NCBI GenBank assembly: GCA_963920575.1
Contig: OY986965.1
Location: forward strand, 17,314,957 to 17,378,956
Length of the DNA stretch: 64,000 nucleotides
Direction: 5' to 3'
Source: Narthecium ossifragum
Taxonomy: Eukaryota; Streptophyta; Magnoliopsida; Dioscoreales; Nartheciaceae
Shown: positions 24,654 to 37,699 of the stretch, in pieces
Position numbering within the stretch: position 1 is the first letter of the stretch
How the letters are laid out: every line of letters begins with the position of its first letter
Program-made: the position numbers and the translations under genes
The notes under the pieces: generated by a model
The model's input: the letters and a program-made list of their open reading frames with translations, nothing else
The model's database searches: none
Told to the model about the DNA's origin: nothing

Positions 24654-27600
24654 TTGTGATCTTGTTTGAAAGCTCTAGGGGCTGGGACATGGGAGTATTT
24701 ATAGATGCGTATTTGTAATTCCCGCCTCGACTGTTTCTTTCTTTATTGTCATGGGTGTTCCAAGTTTGATAAAGAAAGCTGACGAACTTGTAGCCACTAC
24801 GATAATGGACTGTTCAAAGTGTCACTGACAACCTTAACTTCTCAGTTGACATGATTCAGGTGTACAAATTCTTCTGAACACAAAATCCACAAGCTAGGAT
24901 ACTTTACTGGATTCTTCATGAAAACTTTTCTGATTAGGAGGGTTCACAGATGGCTTGCCAAATTTCTTGACTGCATCTGTCGTCGGCTCCATCTACATAA
25001 GTATGATCCAATCGGATGGAAACTTAGTTGTCTTTTCATTTTACCTATTTAATGCTGATCCAGATGCCATTTTGACTAAATAACTGATACCTTCAAGATC
25101 TGAATTTCAAATGCACTCAGGTTATCAGGCAATAAATACTCATTTCTTCTGACCAATCATCCCAAAAATTGGAAAAAGGATATTTAAGATCAAGATTACA
25201 CTCTTATATTCTGATTTCTCAGTGCCTCCAGCACTTAAGTTGGAACTCTGTAGTAAGTGGTTGCCATGCTACATTCCTCATCTAAACCATCTAGTGATAA
25301 TTTCATTCTAAATCCAAATGGGATGAGTAGATCCTTCTAAAGTCCATGATAGCATCACCATTTTAACTTCAATTTTGACTGGACCCAGTTGTCAGAATCT
25401 AGAGAGCTAATTATCTATTGCAAATGTCTCAAGGAATTTGTTAGTCAAGATACATTCCTGGGTAAGTCCTGGAACAAATATGCATAGAACTGCAAGTTAG
25501 GAGTAAGATGTCCATGCTTCTGTTTCTTTTGGCCTCAACAAAATATTGCATAATGCTATTCCTAAAGCACCAAAATGCTGCTTTCTCCTACACTCGTCAA
25601 CTCTAGTTGCACTCTCACTGGACCATCTTCATTTCAATACATATTCATACTTTTTAGCTCCTTCGAAATTATATAGGCTGATCAATTGACCTGTCATTGC
25701 CTGGCAATTCCAAAAGTTCATTAACGGTGCAACAATATCCTAACAGATCATCAGCAGACTAGGACTGTAAAATATCCTGTACAAACTGTGCCTAAAACAT
25801 TTTGGCTCAACCCAACATCCATGAGACGGGTACAAGTCAAAAGGAAGCCTAAACCCGCAAAAGTATGACTTAAACATCATTTTGTGCTACTTCCTCCAAA
25901 TTATCCAGCCAATTCTGATGTCATCAACCCATTTGTTGATATTTGCTCTTCTGACTCACGGAAACTAAAAAGGATGTTTAAGGATCTATATCAATGCAGG
26001 GAAGCACATGATGGTTTTCTTAATTCTCTTGTGCTTTTGCCACAATTCAGTTACCTAACACTTATCCTCTTCATGCAATAGAAAACTAAAACAGATTCTA
26101 GTCGCTATCAGCTTCCTCCTTAATTTAGGAAAAAGTTTTGATATTTGGTTGTGTAGGTTTTGCTTGGTAGAGATTGCATGTTTAACACTTCTAAACTGAA
26201 CAATGTCTTCTACAAACATCTCTACAAGAAAACAATCTGAACATGCCTGAACCCCCTCATCCAAGTTATTCTTGGGCACTATGGTCACAGCTCGTGGCTC
26301 TTTCCATCCTAAATGCAATTGCAGATCTTGAGCTCCTCCACCAAGATTTATACTAGAATTCAATACAGATTGGGAGATTAAGATAGATAGCCAGCTAACA
26401 GAATGAGAATTTCTAAATAGAATGGATTGACTTGCAGTGCATTATCTACAAGTCTGCATAAGTCAATAGACAATGCATGATGATGCTGAAAGCTCTCCAG
26501 AGAGAAAGCTCAATACACTTAACACGTGATCGATTTTGTTGGAAAAAAGGGTATAACCAGTCAGAAAGATGTCAAATAGTCAATTGTGTAATTAGTCAAA
26601 AAATCATAATGAGATGGAGACATACAGTTCTAGAAAAGCTGGTGGGTGGAGGACGGAGCTCCACCTATCCATCCACCCATCAATGCTCAGAGAAGTGCGG
26701 TTCATTGCGCTGGACTGTGAAGAATTTTAGCCAACACCAATACCACCAACACCACCAAAGCTTGTCGGATCAAATCACTCATAGTCTCTCTCCCTGTCTT
26801 GCGCCCCATGATCTTTTGGAGTGGAAGATGACACATGAAACCAGAATTCCAGGTCTACAGGAACACAAGAGCCGTGGACTAACAAAATGCAGACAGTGGA
26901 GGAAGGGATGACAATGATGGCGGCCATGGAGGAGTTCATCATGAGTACATTGATCGTACTATCCGTGCCACGGTACGGATTTTCTCGACGCCACTCTCTT
27001 TCTTTGTCATACCTTGTCTCTTCTTCCTGCTGTAATTGCTGCAGTTGCGGGTGGAATAATTGGAAAATGGTTGCTAGCCAACCCACCTTTTAGTCGGCTG
27101 ATACCTTAGCTGGGTAACCTTGATTCCCAACTAGTTGCCCCTAACCGATAGATCCGTTAAAGGCTTCGACCCTCTAAGAGGCTTCAACCGTTCCCCTTCT
27201 CCGCCGGCTCCTCCCGGGTCACCCATTCTCCTTCTCCCGCTGGCTCCTCCACCGATCTAGAGCATCACCCCTTCTCACGGCAGCCACTTCACCCATCACT
27301 CCTTCTCCTTCTCCTGCCAAGCGGCCAAACCTTACATGGATCACTCCATCAATCTCCCCGCTGTTCCTCCAACAATCTAGGCATCACCCCTTCTCCATCG
27401 CTCTCGGTAGCTCCTCTATCGCTTTCGGCGGAGCGTGCGACCAAGATGACGGCCAAACCCTCCATATATCTCGGCGATCGGCTGGCTTCCACCGTGGACG
27501 CCCTCCACCCGACGAACGGCTTCAACCCCATCGTTCTCCGGTGAATGCCTTCCACCACGGTGCTGTCGGTGCTCTCTGATCGACATCCACCCAGGTTTGA

Positions 27601-28338
27601 AAAAAAATTCTATTTCTCTATATGATTTGGTACTTTTTATTGGATTTTTAGTGATCGCTGAAAAAAAAATTCTAATAAGGTTCTAGAATTTACTTTTGAA
27701 TATTGGAATTCTCTTTTTAGCTTGATATCAACATTTTTTCATTGATTCTAATTTATTTTCCTCCCATAACCCTACCAAATTGATAAACATGTTCAAGTTA
27801 CCTTTCAGAATACTCTGATGCTGCATAAGATTAATTACAATTGCTCCTAGGTGAGGAGAATTAGTTGTTATATTTGCTTCCTTTTCCTCTTTAAAAAAAG
27901 GTAAACCATTCATCATCTAATGCCCGGATATAAGCCATAAAGATATCTTGATTTAAAACTTTTTCTGAGCGATCAGAAGCTTGTTTATCTACGAGTTTAA
28001 CACACATATTAGTTAGAACTTAGAATTTCCAATTTTTATTGCATTCTGACCTCTATATACTTACTATAAGCAATTAACATGGTTCTTGCTAATGAGAAGA
28101 CTTGGTCATACCTTTAGTCTCTTAAAAAGATGGTTGGTGTGCAGTATGTTTGCAAGCTTTGATTGACCATAAGCCAAGGCTCTATTGTAGCTGCTAGGGA
28201 AGAGAAGGAACAAGTTCCATGAATCGAAACCAACCCAAAGTTTGTATTTTTGAATGAATGCTCAAAAATTGTGCTCGCAAAACTGAATCTAAAAAAGAAG
28301 ATGAGGAATATGATGTACAGTATGTGAACATAGGCCTT
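24654..28338. other. ALMT upstream region and AT-rich intergenic DNA
   Basis: The ALMT promoter must lie at the left end of this stretch. Otherwise I see no supported gene. A minus-strand open frame at 26055-26363 and a plus-strand one at 25884-26081 have no domain I recognise. The 27140-27560 part is pyrimidine-rich with short repeated phrases (ACCCCTTCTC, GGCTTC..ACC). It ends exactly at the left target duplication (GCCTT) of element F. Confidence 0.5.
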
Positions 28339-28688
28339 TGATGAGAACCGGCGTCTAGTAAGGGCACGCCGCCCTAACCCATGCTATTTGGGTTAGCACT
28401 CTCCTTAACTAGTATATGGGCTGGATTATTAATAGCTTGTTTAGTAGTTGCTTTTGTTGAGTAGGGAGTGTTAGCCGTTGGATTCAGACAGTATGATCTA
28501 ACGGTGGGAGTCAATCTTAGCTTGCTTATATGCTTTTCCATTGTTGAACTAGGGTTCATTATGCTATTTTCTCTAATCAAGAAAAAGGGGTTTTCCAACA
28601 TTTAACTGGAGTCTTTGGGGTCTCCTCTGCCATTAAGAGAGGAAGTCTAGGTGACGTGTGGCTATCTCCTCCCATTAGGAGTTCATCA
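28339..28688 (+). repeat. 5' LTR of element F
   Basis: 350 bp, TG...CA. Close to the 3' LTR by eye (scattered substitutions and a short duplicated CCGGCCTAA phrase in the latter). Confidence 0.9.
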
Positions 28689-28690
28689 AG

Positions 28691-28702
28691 TGGTACCAGA
28701 GC
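28691..28702 (+). promoter_or_regulatory. Primer binding site of element F
   Basis: TGGTACCAGAGC starts 3 bp after the 5' LTR and is complementary, with one difference, to the 3' end of initiator tRNA-Met, the usual primer for plant LTR elements. Confidence 0.85.
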
Positions 28703-28703
28703 C

Positions 28704-29143
28704 ATGCTTTCTATGAAGATGTCACAGAAGGACCAAATCAATGCCCTAGAGGGCAACGTAGCAGTGGTGAAGGAGACGATCGACGAGATGGCAGCCTCGA
28801 TGAAGAACCATGAGGCGAGTCTGCGACAGTCCCTTCAGTCCTTTGAGAAGACAACGGTGGACCGACAAAGGATCATCGATGCAAAGATGACCGGGCTGGA
28901 GGACGCTATTCGTGGCCTCACTAGAGCTTTTGGAAAGTGGCGGGCTATGGAGGAGGAAATGAAGGAAGAGAAGGAGGAATACAAAGAGGAGAAGACTCAG
29001 AGATCGCGGGGGCCGCGGCCGGAGCAGGGGGTCCGGGTGTCGTTGGCGATCACCATCTCCGGACGAGTTCGATCGAGAGGAGCAGGGACGCCGAGTCAAA
29101 CCGACGGTAAAGATGGAGATTCTGATGTTCACCGGAGACGACC
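28704..29143 (+). pseudogene. gag of element F, first part
   Basis: Starts ATG two bases past the primer site. The frame reads INALEGNVAVVKETIDEM, then a charged coiled-coil-like stretch (KEEKEEYKEEKTQ). After a shift of frame near 29100 it reads PTVKMEILMFTGDD, the start of the retrotransposon gag core. It stops where solo LTR G is inserted and continues at 31783. Confidence 0.8.
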
Positions 29144-31777
29144 TGTGAGGATCCGTACCTCCAACCTGGTCCGACCGCGTTAGGTCGAGGGTCTGGGTTT
29201 GTGGTTTGGCTCGGTTGGCCTTGGGATGCGATCGGTTGATCTCATCGCTGTTTTTGACCACAGTGGCATTGTGGTAAATATACTCACTGGTGGTCAGTTT
29301 CACACCCGCGTTGCATACATGGCCTTTGATTGATGTATGTGTTTGATTAGAACCTTTAGGGCGCGTCTGATTGGAAGATCGGAGCTCGATCAGGAGAGAT
29401 CGAATCGGACGGCTGTGATGGATTCCAGCTTTCTATTTAAGCCTTTCTTTCTCCTTCTTTCCTTCTTTTTCTTCTTCTCCTGCGTTCTTTCTTCTCACTC
29501 TCCTGCGGCCGGCTGTGCTAGGGCATTCGGAGGCGTGGCTTCGAGGAGCGGATTCCGGCGATCAGAGTTGGGGGATGCGTGGAGGAGCTGCCCTGCTTCA
29601 TCAAGTAGGTATTTCTACCTCGATCTTTGGATCGGGTTCTCCTAGGATAGGTTTAATGCCTTTTTGCTGTAGGAATACATGTTAGAATGTTGTGTAACTT
29701 GTAGCACTCGTGGTGTGGCTCGTTTTCAGTATTCCTACGTTGCGATTTCGGTATTTTAACGGCTGATTTTCCGTATTCTCGCCGTTTATTGGTTTTCGGC
29801 CATTTTAACCTAAATTGGAGATTTAACCGTCAAAATTGTGTTTTGATCGTACCATTGGATTCCCCATCCTCTTTTATGCATGCTTGCAAAGTTTCATCAT
29901 CTTCCCACTTGAATTGATCCTTGAAATCCAAGGAATTGGATTTCCGGCACTGTTCTGATGAACTATGCCTAAGGTCCGACGGTCGATCGGTGGATCGACC
30001 GTCAAGCGTTAATACGCTCTTTCGGGGCTCGACGGTCGATCGGTGCATCGACCGTCGAGTGTGGATTTGCTCTTCCTGGGCCTGACGGTCGACCGTCGCA
30101 TCGACCGTCGGGATTTTGGCCTCCCACGGTCGATGGATCGATCGACCGTGGGTTTCCTCTCTTTTTATCCCACCTCACGGTCGACTGTCGGATCGACCGT
30201 CGCATCGACCGTGAGGCTCTGTCTCGTTTTGGGCTCCCCACGGTCGATGGGCCGATCGACCGTCGCCCATGTGGTTTTCCTTGTTTCGACCTCACGGTCG
30301 ACCGTGACATCGTCCGTAGCCTCACGGTCGATCGCCGGATCGACCGTGACATCTTCCGTGGGCTCTTGGACTTGGTTTTCTGGCCTTTCTTGGATGGATT
30401 TGATTTGAGATTAGTGTTTAAACCTATTGGGAAGCTTTTAAACGGATTTTGTAGTGTTTTCAAGGGATTTCTATTGAGTTTGAGGATCGATTCGAGTATT
30501 TCTCGTTTTAGACAAATCTATGGTTTTGATTGCATTTAATACATGTTTGATTGTTGTTAAATGATTGTTGGTTGCTTAACCATTAACTAGCTATGAGTAC
30601 TAGTTAATGTGGAATTGTGGAATCTTAGCCTGTTGCCGGCGTGTGCCGATGGCTATTGTATAAATGAGGCTAGTTACTTGCGGGTAACTGTGGAACCTTA
30701 GTCTGTCAGGTGCACGAGTGCACTGAAGACTATTGTATATCTGTGTTGAATGCTTTGCTCAGAGGTTTGTTGGTTAGCATAGATATTCTATATTTGAGGC
30801 CCTTGCTATGCTCACCCTTTGGCTAGCTGTAAGCTATGCCTAGCCCTGTATGATTTATGACATCTTATTGCATGCTTATATCTTGTTATCTGTGCCTGAG
30901 CATTGCATGCATCTTGATTGCATTAGAGGCATTTGAGGTTAGGCGGGCGATGGTTTGGGTCGCCGATCCGAGGCTCTCGGGTAGCTCGGATCTAGCCTTA
31001 GGGCCGTGGATGGGTAGTCAGGAGTAGGGTATGATTGTGTGATCAGGTCTCATGTTCTTTGGAGGGATTCACGCTAGTTGACTCTGATCAGTGTTTGAGG
31101 TTTAGAGGTCGTGTTGTCTTCCAAACCAAGTGCTAAGGATGGATGTTGATGTGTTCCCGACGTGGTTCCCCAAGGCTTGGTATTCCAGCTTGGGTAAGGG
31201 TGATCCTGCATGTTACTGTTCCTTGGCCTCATGGTAACATGTTCAGGAGAGAGGTTTCATGACAGGAGCCCTTGGGATATCAACTGGGTTATGGGACCCG
31301 TGGCATCCGTTAGACTTAGGCTGGGAGACAACACTGTTGTTGTTTTCCTCCCTTCAATGTGCCGTAGAGTAGAACCCTACTGAGCTTATCGCTCACTTCT
31401 ACCCGGGCTGCGTTTGCAGGTGCAGGCGGCAGTTCTTCGTCTGTGGAGCCGGCAAGATCAGCCTTTGGCGGCGCGGCTACATCCAGAGGTGCTTGAGGTT
31501 ATTGGAGGACTATCTGTTGTACTTTGGCAGTTTTGTAAATTATGTACATTTCGAGAACTTTTGAGATTAATGTATAATATTCGTTCATTGGAAGATTTGT
31601 ATCAAATATTGAATAGTACAACTGATGTTATGTAAATTGAATTTCTGTTTCACCTCTGGAATACATTTATTTAAGTTTTTCTATAATTCCGCTTTGTATC
31701 GCGCCACTTGGAGATGAATAGTGTAGGTTTCCCCTCACGCTTCGGCCCGGATGGGTTTTCTGGGTCGGGGCGTGACA
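29144..31777 (+). mobile_element. Solo LTR G inside gag of element F
   Basis: 2634 bp from TGTGAGGATCC to GGGGCGTGACA, flanked by CGACC at 29139-29143 and 31778-31782. Removing it rejoins the gag codons on each side into GDDPSVWLDRV. Its ends match the TGTGAGGACC...GTGACA type seen in elements B, C and D, so it belongs to the same broad gypsy group, though its body is different. No internal region remains. Confidence 0.9.
29978..30365. repeat. CGGTCGAT...ATCGACCG palindrome array in solo LTR G
   Basis: At least eight imperfect palindromes of the form ACGGTCGATCGGTGCATCGACCGT (arms ACGGTCGA and TCGACCGT, loop 6-10 bp) at about 40-bp spacing, separated by unrelated words. They create a long Arg/Ser/Thr-rich frame in both directions. 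Confidence 0.85.
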
Positions 31778-31782
31778 CGACC

Positions 31783-33106
31783 CATCCGTCTGGTTGGATC
31801 GGGTTGATCAGTTCTTCAGTCTGCAAGAGATCGAGGAGTCGCAGTGAGTGCAATGGGCGTCATACTATCTGGAAGGAGAGGCAAATCAGTAGTGGAGGTG
31901 GCTCAAGAAGATCTATCAGGATGCTCAGGCTACAATTACATGGGGAGATTTTGAGAAGGAATTGTTGGCACGGTTTGAACCTGTGAACTTCATCAGTAAT
32001 GAAGAGGCTTTGGGACGAATCACTCAAAAAGGGTCTCTGCGAGATTATTCGCGCGAGTTTGGAATATTGATGAACAGGGTGAGTGACAGGCGACCTTGGT
32101 GGGAACTTTCTTGGGTGGAATGCAGAGGGAATTGGTAGACGAGGTGAGGGTGTTTCAACCAAAGACCCTAAAGGAGGCTATAGAACGTGCGAAGCTGCTG
32201 GACGAGAAGCTTCAAAATCAAAGATTTCGAGGGGAGGTCAACCGACTAGTCCCTAGAGGTCCGGTCCCTGGAGGTGGACGGTCAGCTACTACAGTGGTTA
32301 GTATACCAACGGCCGGAGCAACAGCGCCGGGGCAGCCACGACCCCCAGCAATTAGATCAAACCCAAATTTTCACCGTCTATCATGGGAAGAGATGCAAAA
32401 AAAGAGAGACAAGGGTTTGTGTTTTAATTGTGATGAAAGGTACACCCCAGGCCATCGGTGTCAGAAACCGCAGGCGTTTCTAGTGGAGGTAGAGGAGGAT
32501 GAAGCAGAATCTGGTGAGGAGATTGGGGACAGACATGGTGAAGATGAGATGGTTCTAAAGGATAGAGATCGGCCATCAGAGGAGGTCCAAGAGTACCCGT
32601 CCATCTCTTTGTATGCAATGACAGGGTACACTGAGCCGCGCACCATGCGGGTAGTGGCAAAGGTGGGTCGACGGCATGTATCTGTGTTGACCGATAGCGG
32701 GTTGACGCACAATTTTATTCATGAGGAGGTAGCAAATATGTTAGAACTTGCAGTAACCAAAGTTGATGAATTCTCAGTGCGAGTAGCGAATGGGGAGCGC
32801 ATGGAATGCCAAGCAAAGTATGAAGACGTCCCCGTGGCCATTCAGGGGTATGATTTCCATGCTACCTTGTATCCGATTCCATTGAGAGGATTAAGTATTG
32901 TTCTCGGGGTAGAATGGTTAGCACAGTTGGGCCCAGTTATCTGCAGTTGGCGGACGATGAGCATGGCATTTACGGTCGGAAGAAGGAAGTATGTGATTAC
33001 ACCAGAGAAGATCCAACCCCCAACAGTGGCATCAACAAGGGTCCTGGAGAGAGAATACAGGGGGGGCGGAGAACTCTTCGCACTTCAGATCGATGGCAAG
33101 GAATAG
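31783..33106 (+). pseudogene. gag (second part) and protease of element F
   Basis: Continues gag after solo LTR G with QFFSLQEIEESQ, an in-frame TGA, then WGDFEKELLARFEPVNF and GSLRDYSREFGILMNRV. The open stretch from 32096 includes a zinc-knuckle-like CFNCDERYTPGHRC and the aspartic protease active site VLTDSGLTHNFI (D-S-G intact), followed by GLSIVLGVEWLAQLGP. Frame changes near 32095 and stops after 33106 rule out a working product. Confidence 0.85.
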
Positions 33107-34469
33107 ACTGACGCATCAAGTCCACCCGAGGAGATACACGAACTCCTACAGGAGTTCTGGACGGTGATGGAGGAGCCACAGGGCCTACCACCGGTATGAG
33201 GTCAGATGCATCGCATACTGCTACCGGAGGGGACGCTTGCAATTAATGTCAGACCCTACAGGTATGCGCACTATCAGAAAAATGAGATTGAGAGACAAGT
33301 GGCGGAAAATGTTGAAGATAAGTTTGATTAGACCCAGTACCAGTCCTTTTTCGTCTCGGTGCTACTAGTTAAAAAGAAGGATGGGACCTTGCGGTTTTGT
33401 ATAGACTACAGGGGTCTTAATGCAGTGACCATCAAAGACAGGTTTCCGATTCCGACAGTAGATGATATGTTGGACGAGTTGCACGGGGCTACTTATTTCT
33501 CGAAGCTGGATCTGCGGGCGGGCTATCATCAAATCAGAGTGCATTCGGTGGATATCTACAAGACGACATTCCGAACGCACAGTGGTCATTATGAGTACGT
33601 CGTCACGCTGTTCGGGTTATGTAATGCCCCGTCGACCTTCCAGGGAGTCATGCATGACCTATTCCGAGCCTACTTGAGAAAGTTTATATTGGTATTTTTT
33701 GACGACATACTAGTTTACAGCAAGACTTGGGAGGACCATCTGCAGCATTTGAGGTTGGTTTTAGAGGCGTTAAAAATTAATCAGTTCTATATTAAACCCT
33801 CTAAGTGTGTTTTTGCTGAGAAGGAGGTTGAGTATTTAGGTCACCTTATATCGAAAGATGGGGTTAAGGTGGATCCGAGAAAAATTGCCGCTATGAAGAG
33901 CTGGCTGGCACCGAAGACGGTGACAGAGCTGCGGGGTTTTTTGGGCCTAACAGGGTGCTACAAAAAGTTTGTTCAGAACTATGGGAGGATTGCAGCGTCG
34001 TTAACCACCTTGTTGAGGAAAGGGCAGTTCGGTTGGGGACCCGAGGCGACGGAGGCTTTTGAGGCTCTGAAGCAAGCTATGAGTACGACACCGGTATTGA
34101 CTCTACCCGATTTTTCACATCAATTCACAGTGGAGACAGATGCATTGGGAGCAGGAATTGGTGCCATATTGATGCAGGAGGGGTGCCCAATCGCATATCT
34201 CAGCTGGGCGATTGCGGCGCCCAAAAGATCTTGGTCCGCCTAGGCCAAAGAGATGCTAGCCATCGTTGAAGCAATCCCAGCTTGGAGACCCTACCTCATG
34301 GGGTGGAAGTTCATTATTCAAACTGAACAGAGGAGTTTAAAGTATTTCCTAGAACAGCGGGTGGTGACAGCCGAGCAACATAAGTGGGTGTTGAAATTAC
34401 TGGGTTACGAGTACGAGATTCGGTATAGGCCAGGGAAGGAAAATGCAGCAACAGATGCATTGTCACGGA
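33107..34469 (+). pseudogene. Reverse transcriptase and RNase H of element F
   Basis: From 33359 the frame is open: [40 protein letters not shown], catalytic FFDDILVYS, then KDGVKVDPRKIAAM (connection). RNase H starts at FTVETDALGAGIGAIL and, past a stop near 34243, continues to RPGKENAATDALSR. Codons stop at the ACGGA duplication where copia element H is inserted. The catalytic aspartates of RT are kept; the frame is not. Confidence 0.9.
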
Positions 34470-35698
34470 TGAAGCTCTAAGAGGGGGGGTTTATCTTAGG
34501 CTTTATACGATAAAATCAATTAAGGAAATCGAATTAAGACGAGTCTAATTAAATCATATGCTTGTTAAAGATAAGAGCAGATAAAATATTTAAAGCAAGG
34601 AGATGAGATGAGAGTTAGAGAGATTGCACCAGAATTTGTATAGTGGTTCGGCCAACCTTGCCTACGTCCACTTCACTCAATGGCCTTCTTGAGGTTCCAC
34701 TACTTGCAAGACCTCTTACAAGTTGTCCACCAAGCTTCCGGGTGCTTGGCAACCTATCCACCAAGCTTACAGGTGCTTGGGAACCTTACAATCTCTCTAA
34801 TATCTCTCTAGGATATTTCTCTTAAAGTCTACTTCACACTTGAAGTAGTTTTACAAAGGTTTAGCTCACTAATAAGAGATAGAAACTTGCTAGAATATGA
34901 TTACAATAATCCCTTAGCTCCCTCTTAGTCATTGGCAAGTTTGCTGCACTTTCCCTTTTATAGCTGAGCTTCAAACCCCTCAAAATAGCTATGGGTGCTT
35001 GGCAACCTTACAATCTCTCTAATATCTCTAGGATATTTCTCTCAAAGTCTACTTCACACTTGAATTAGTTTTACAAAGGTTTAGCTCACTAATAAGAGAT
35101 AGAAACTTGCTAGAATATGATTACAATAATCCCTTAGCTCACTCTCAGTCATTGGCAAGTTTGCTGCACTTTCCCTTTTATAGCTGAGCTTCAAAATAGC
35201 CTCCCGACGGCTATTTCCTGCTCTCGCAACGGCTCTTTAACGGCTCTTTTCTGGGCTGGCGGTCGACTGTCGCATCGTCCGTGACATCGTCCGCCAGGTT
35301 CTTCTTGAGCCACGGTAGATCCACACATCGTCCGTCAAGCCTCACGGTCGACCGTCCCATCGACCATGACATCGTCCGTCAGGCTATGTTGCGAAAACCC
35401 GCCTCTCAGGGTCGATACTTCGTTCGACCGTCACACCTGTGAGCCAGGTCACATAGGCCACGGTCGATCAGTCCATCGACCGTCAGCCTATTTTTCCAAG
35501 AACATCTTCCGCGGTCAATCCTTGCATCAACCGCCATACCCTACGGTCGATCCATGCATCGTCCGTAGCATCGACCGTCAGTACAAAAACACATCAAATA
35601 TGATTTTAATACTTTCCAAATTAAGAGATAATAATATTAAACCAATGTTTTATCATCAAATATATATTGACATCATCGAAACAATATTAGGGCTAACA
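34470..35698 (-). repeat. 3' LTR of element H
   Basis: 1229 bp on the plus strand from TGAAGCTCTAAGAG to GGGCTAACA. It contains an internal tandem duplication of about 220 bp (34772-34992 and 34993-35200, both with CTAATATCTCT and CTTTTATAGCTGAGC) absent from the other LTR. Confidence 0.85.
35255..35590. repeat. CGGTCGAT...ATCGACCG palindrome array, H left LTR
   Basis: About eight imperfect palindromes with arms ACGGTCGA/TCGACCGT or one-base variants, near the transcription-start side of the LTR as read on the minus strand. Confidence 0.8.
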
Positions 35699-36375
35699 AT
35701 CTCCCTCTTTTTGATGATGGTAACCTTTAAATTGTGATGATAAAACCTTGAAGGCTCCCTTTTAATTTGTGCATCCATTTAACTTATAAAATATATTCTA
35801 AAGTAAATTTCACTGAGGCATGCAGGTCATATGTCACTAAAAGGATGCATCAAGCTTGATTATAGGTCAAAAGGTTTGAAAGTGTAAAATATGACATATG
35901 TAGTTCTTTGAATAGAAACATGAGACATTATATATGAGCATGACTTATATTCTCATGAAGTTTTCAGTAAATATAGATAGGAAAATCCTTTGAACAACCA
36001 AAGGTTTTAAGTAGTAAATGTAAAGTTTCAAGAGCTTTCAAAAACAAGAGTCATCACAATATTTCTCCCCCTTTGACATCGTCAAAAAGAAATAGGAGAA
36101 GGGGAGGAAGAATCAAGTAAAAAACCAGAAAAGGCACTTCTTAAGAGAAACAATAGAAAGTTTTAAAATCAACACTCAAGGTTTAATAATCTTCTCAAAA
36201 CAAGATACCAAATTAGGATTTACAATCAAAAAGTCATTTGAAAAAAATAAAGACTTCCTTAAACCATTTTTAAACATGAAATAACTTTTAAACAAAAAAT
36301 GGAATAACAAGATATAATGGAGGAGACATATATCAAAACATAAAGCATGCCTCCATTACCTTTGATAGCAAATTG
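35699..36375 (-). other. Non-coding stretch of element H downstream of gag
   Basis: AT-rich, no pol homology recognised. It ends in the purine tract beside the 3' LTR. Confidence 0.6.
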
Positions 36376-37428
36376 TTATCCACCTTCAAATACCTTACGC
36401 CTCCACTTGTCAATTTTATTTCCTTTGTCTCCGAATACGGTTAAACAAAGATTTGCATTTTCTTCTTCTTCTTCTTCGGAGGTGGAGCTCAAGTCACTTT
36501 CTTCCTTGGCCTTCTTCTTCTTCTTTGAAAATTTCTTGAGCTTTGGGCAATCCGACATGTAATGTCCGGGCTTCCTACACTCATAACAAGTAATTTTATT
36601 TAAGTTGGAAGAAGAGTTTCCTTTTTCACCTTTGGGGTTTTTCTATCCTTGATGCATGATGATTCGTTGTATTCTTCTTGTGATCTTTTGCATCTCCTCA
36701 TTATCATCTTCATCGCTTGAGTTAGATGAATCCTTGTATGTTGACTTGAAAGCAATGGTTTTCTTTTTCTTTCTTTCTCCATCATTGCTTCTCTCTATGT
36801 TCATCTCATATGTCATGAGAGAACCCATTAGCTCATCAAGAGATAGCTTAGTTAAATCTTTAGCTTCTTTGATTGCTGTCACCTTGGGATCCCATGTCTT
36901 AGGTAGACACCTAAGGATCTTTCTTACCATCTCATCATTAGAATAGCTTTTACCAAGAGAATCAAGAACATTTATAATATCGGCAAAGCGAGTAAACATT
37001 TCATTTATATTCTCATCATCCTTCATAAAGAATAGCTCATAATCATTAACAAGCATGCTAATCTTAGACTCCTTAACTCGGCTTGTTCCCTCATAGGTAA
37101 GTTAAAGTTTTTCCCATATTTCCTTAGCCGTTTTACATGCAGAAATTCTATTGAATTCATCAGGGCTAAGGGCACAAAATAGAAAGTTTTCAGCCTTGGC
37201 ATTTACTTGAAGTTTTCTAAAATCAGTAGGAGTATATTCATTCTTAGCTTTTGGAATTACTTTTTCCTCAATGATTTTTAAAGGGATAGAATCTCCATCT
37301 TCTATTATTATCCATGCATCATAGTCCATGGATTGAATGAAAATTTCCATTTTGGTTTTCCAATAGGTGTAATTTATTCTATTTAAATAGGGTGGCCTAT
37401 TGGTAGATTGTCCCTCTATGATTTCCAT
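36376..37428 (-). pseudogene. Copia gag of element H (two stops)
   Basis: 351 codons on the minus strand. The N-terminal part has PPYLNRINYTYWKTKMEIFI and LSPDEFNRISACKTAKEIW, typical of copia gag (DUF4219/UBN2). The middle has NINEMFTRFADIINVL and LTKLSLDELMGSLMTYE. A zinc knuckle CYECRKPGHYMSDC follows, then a Lys/Ser/Glu-rich tail. In-frame TAA after EIWEKL and TAG after MHQG both fit a CAA or CAG codon with a C-to-T change. The frame ends at 36376 without running into pol. Confidence 0.85.
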
Positions 37429-37699
37429 CTTGATTTAGGATCCTCTAAGGGCTCTAAGAGGGGGGTTTTTATCTTAGACTTTATACGATAAAATTCATTA
37501 AGGAAATCGAATTAGGAGGAGTCTAATTAAATCATATGCTTGTCAAAGATAAGAGCAGATAAAATATTTAAAGCAAGGAGATGAGATAAGAGTTAGAGAG
37601 ATTGCACCAGAATTTTTATAGTGGTTCGGCCAACCTTGTCTACGTCTACTTCACTCAAGGGCCTCCTTGAGGTTGCACTACTTGCAAGACCTCTTACAA

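Noticed and set aside
26055..26363. 102-codon minus-strand ORF upstream of ALMT
   Set aside because: No family recognised, no adjoining exon with matching splice sites, AT-rich surroundings; kept only as part of the intergenic description.
30002..30463. Arg/Ser/Thr-rich ORFs on both strands in solo LTR G
   Set aside because: They translate the CGGTCGAT palindrome array, which is open in both directions by its symmetry.
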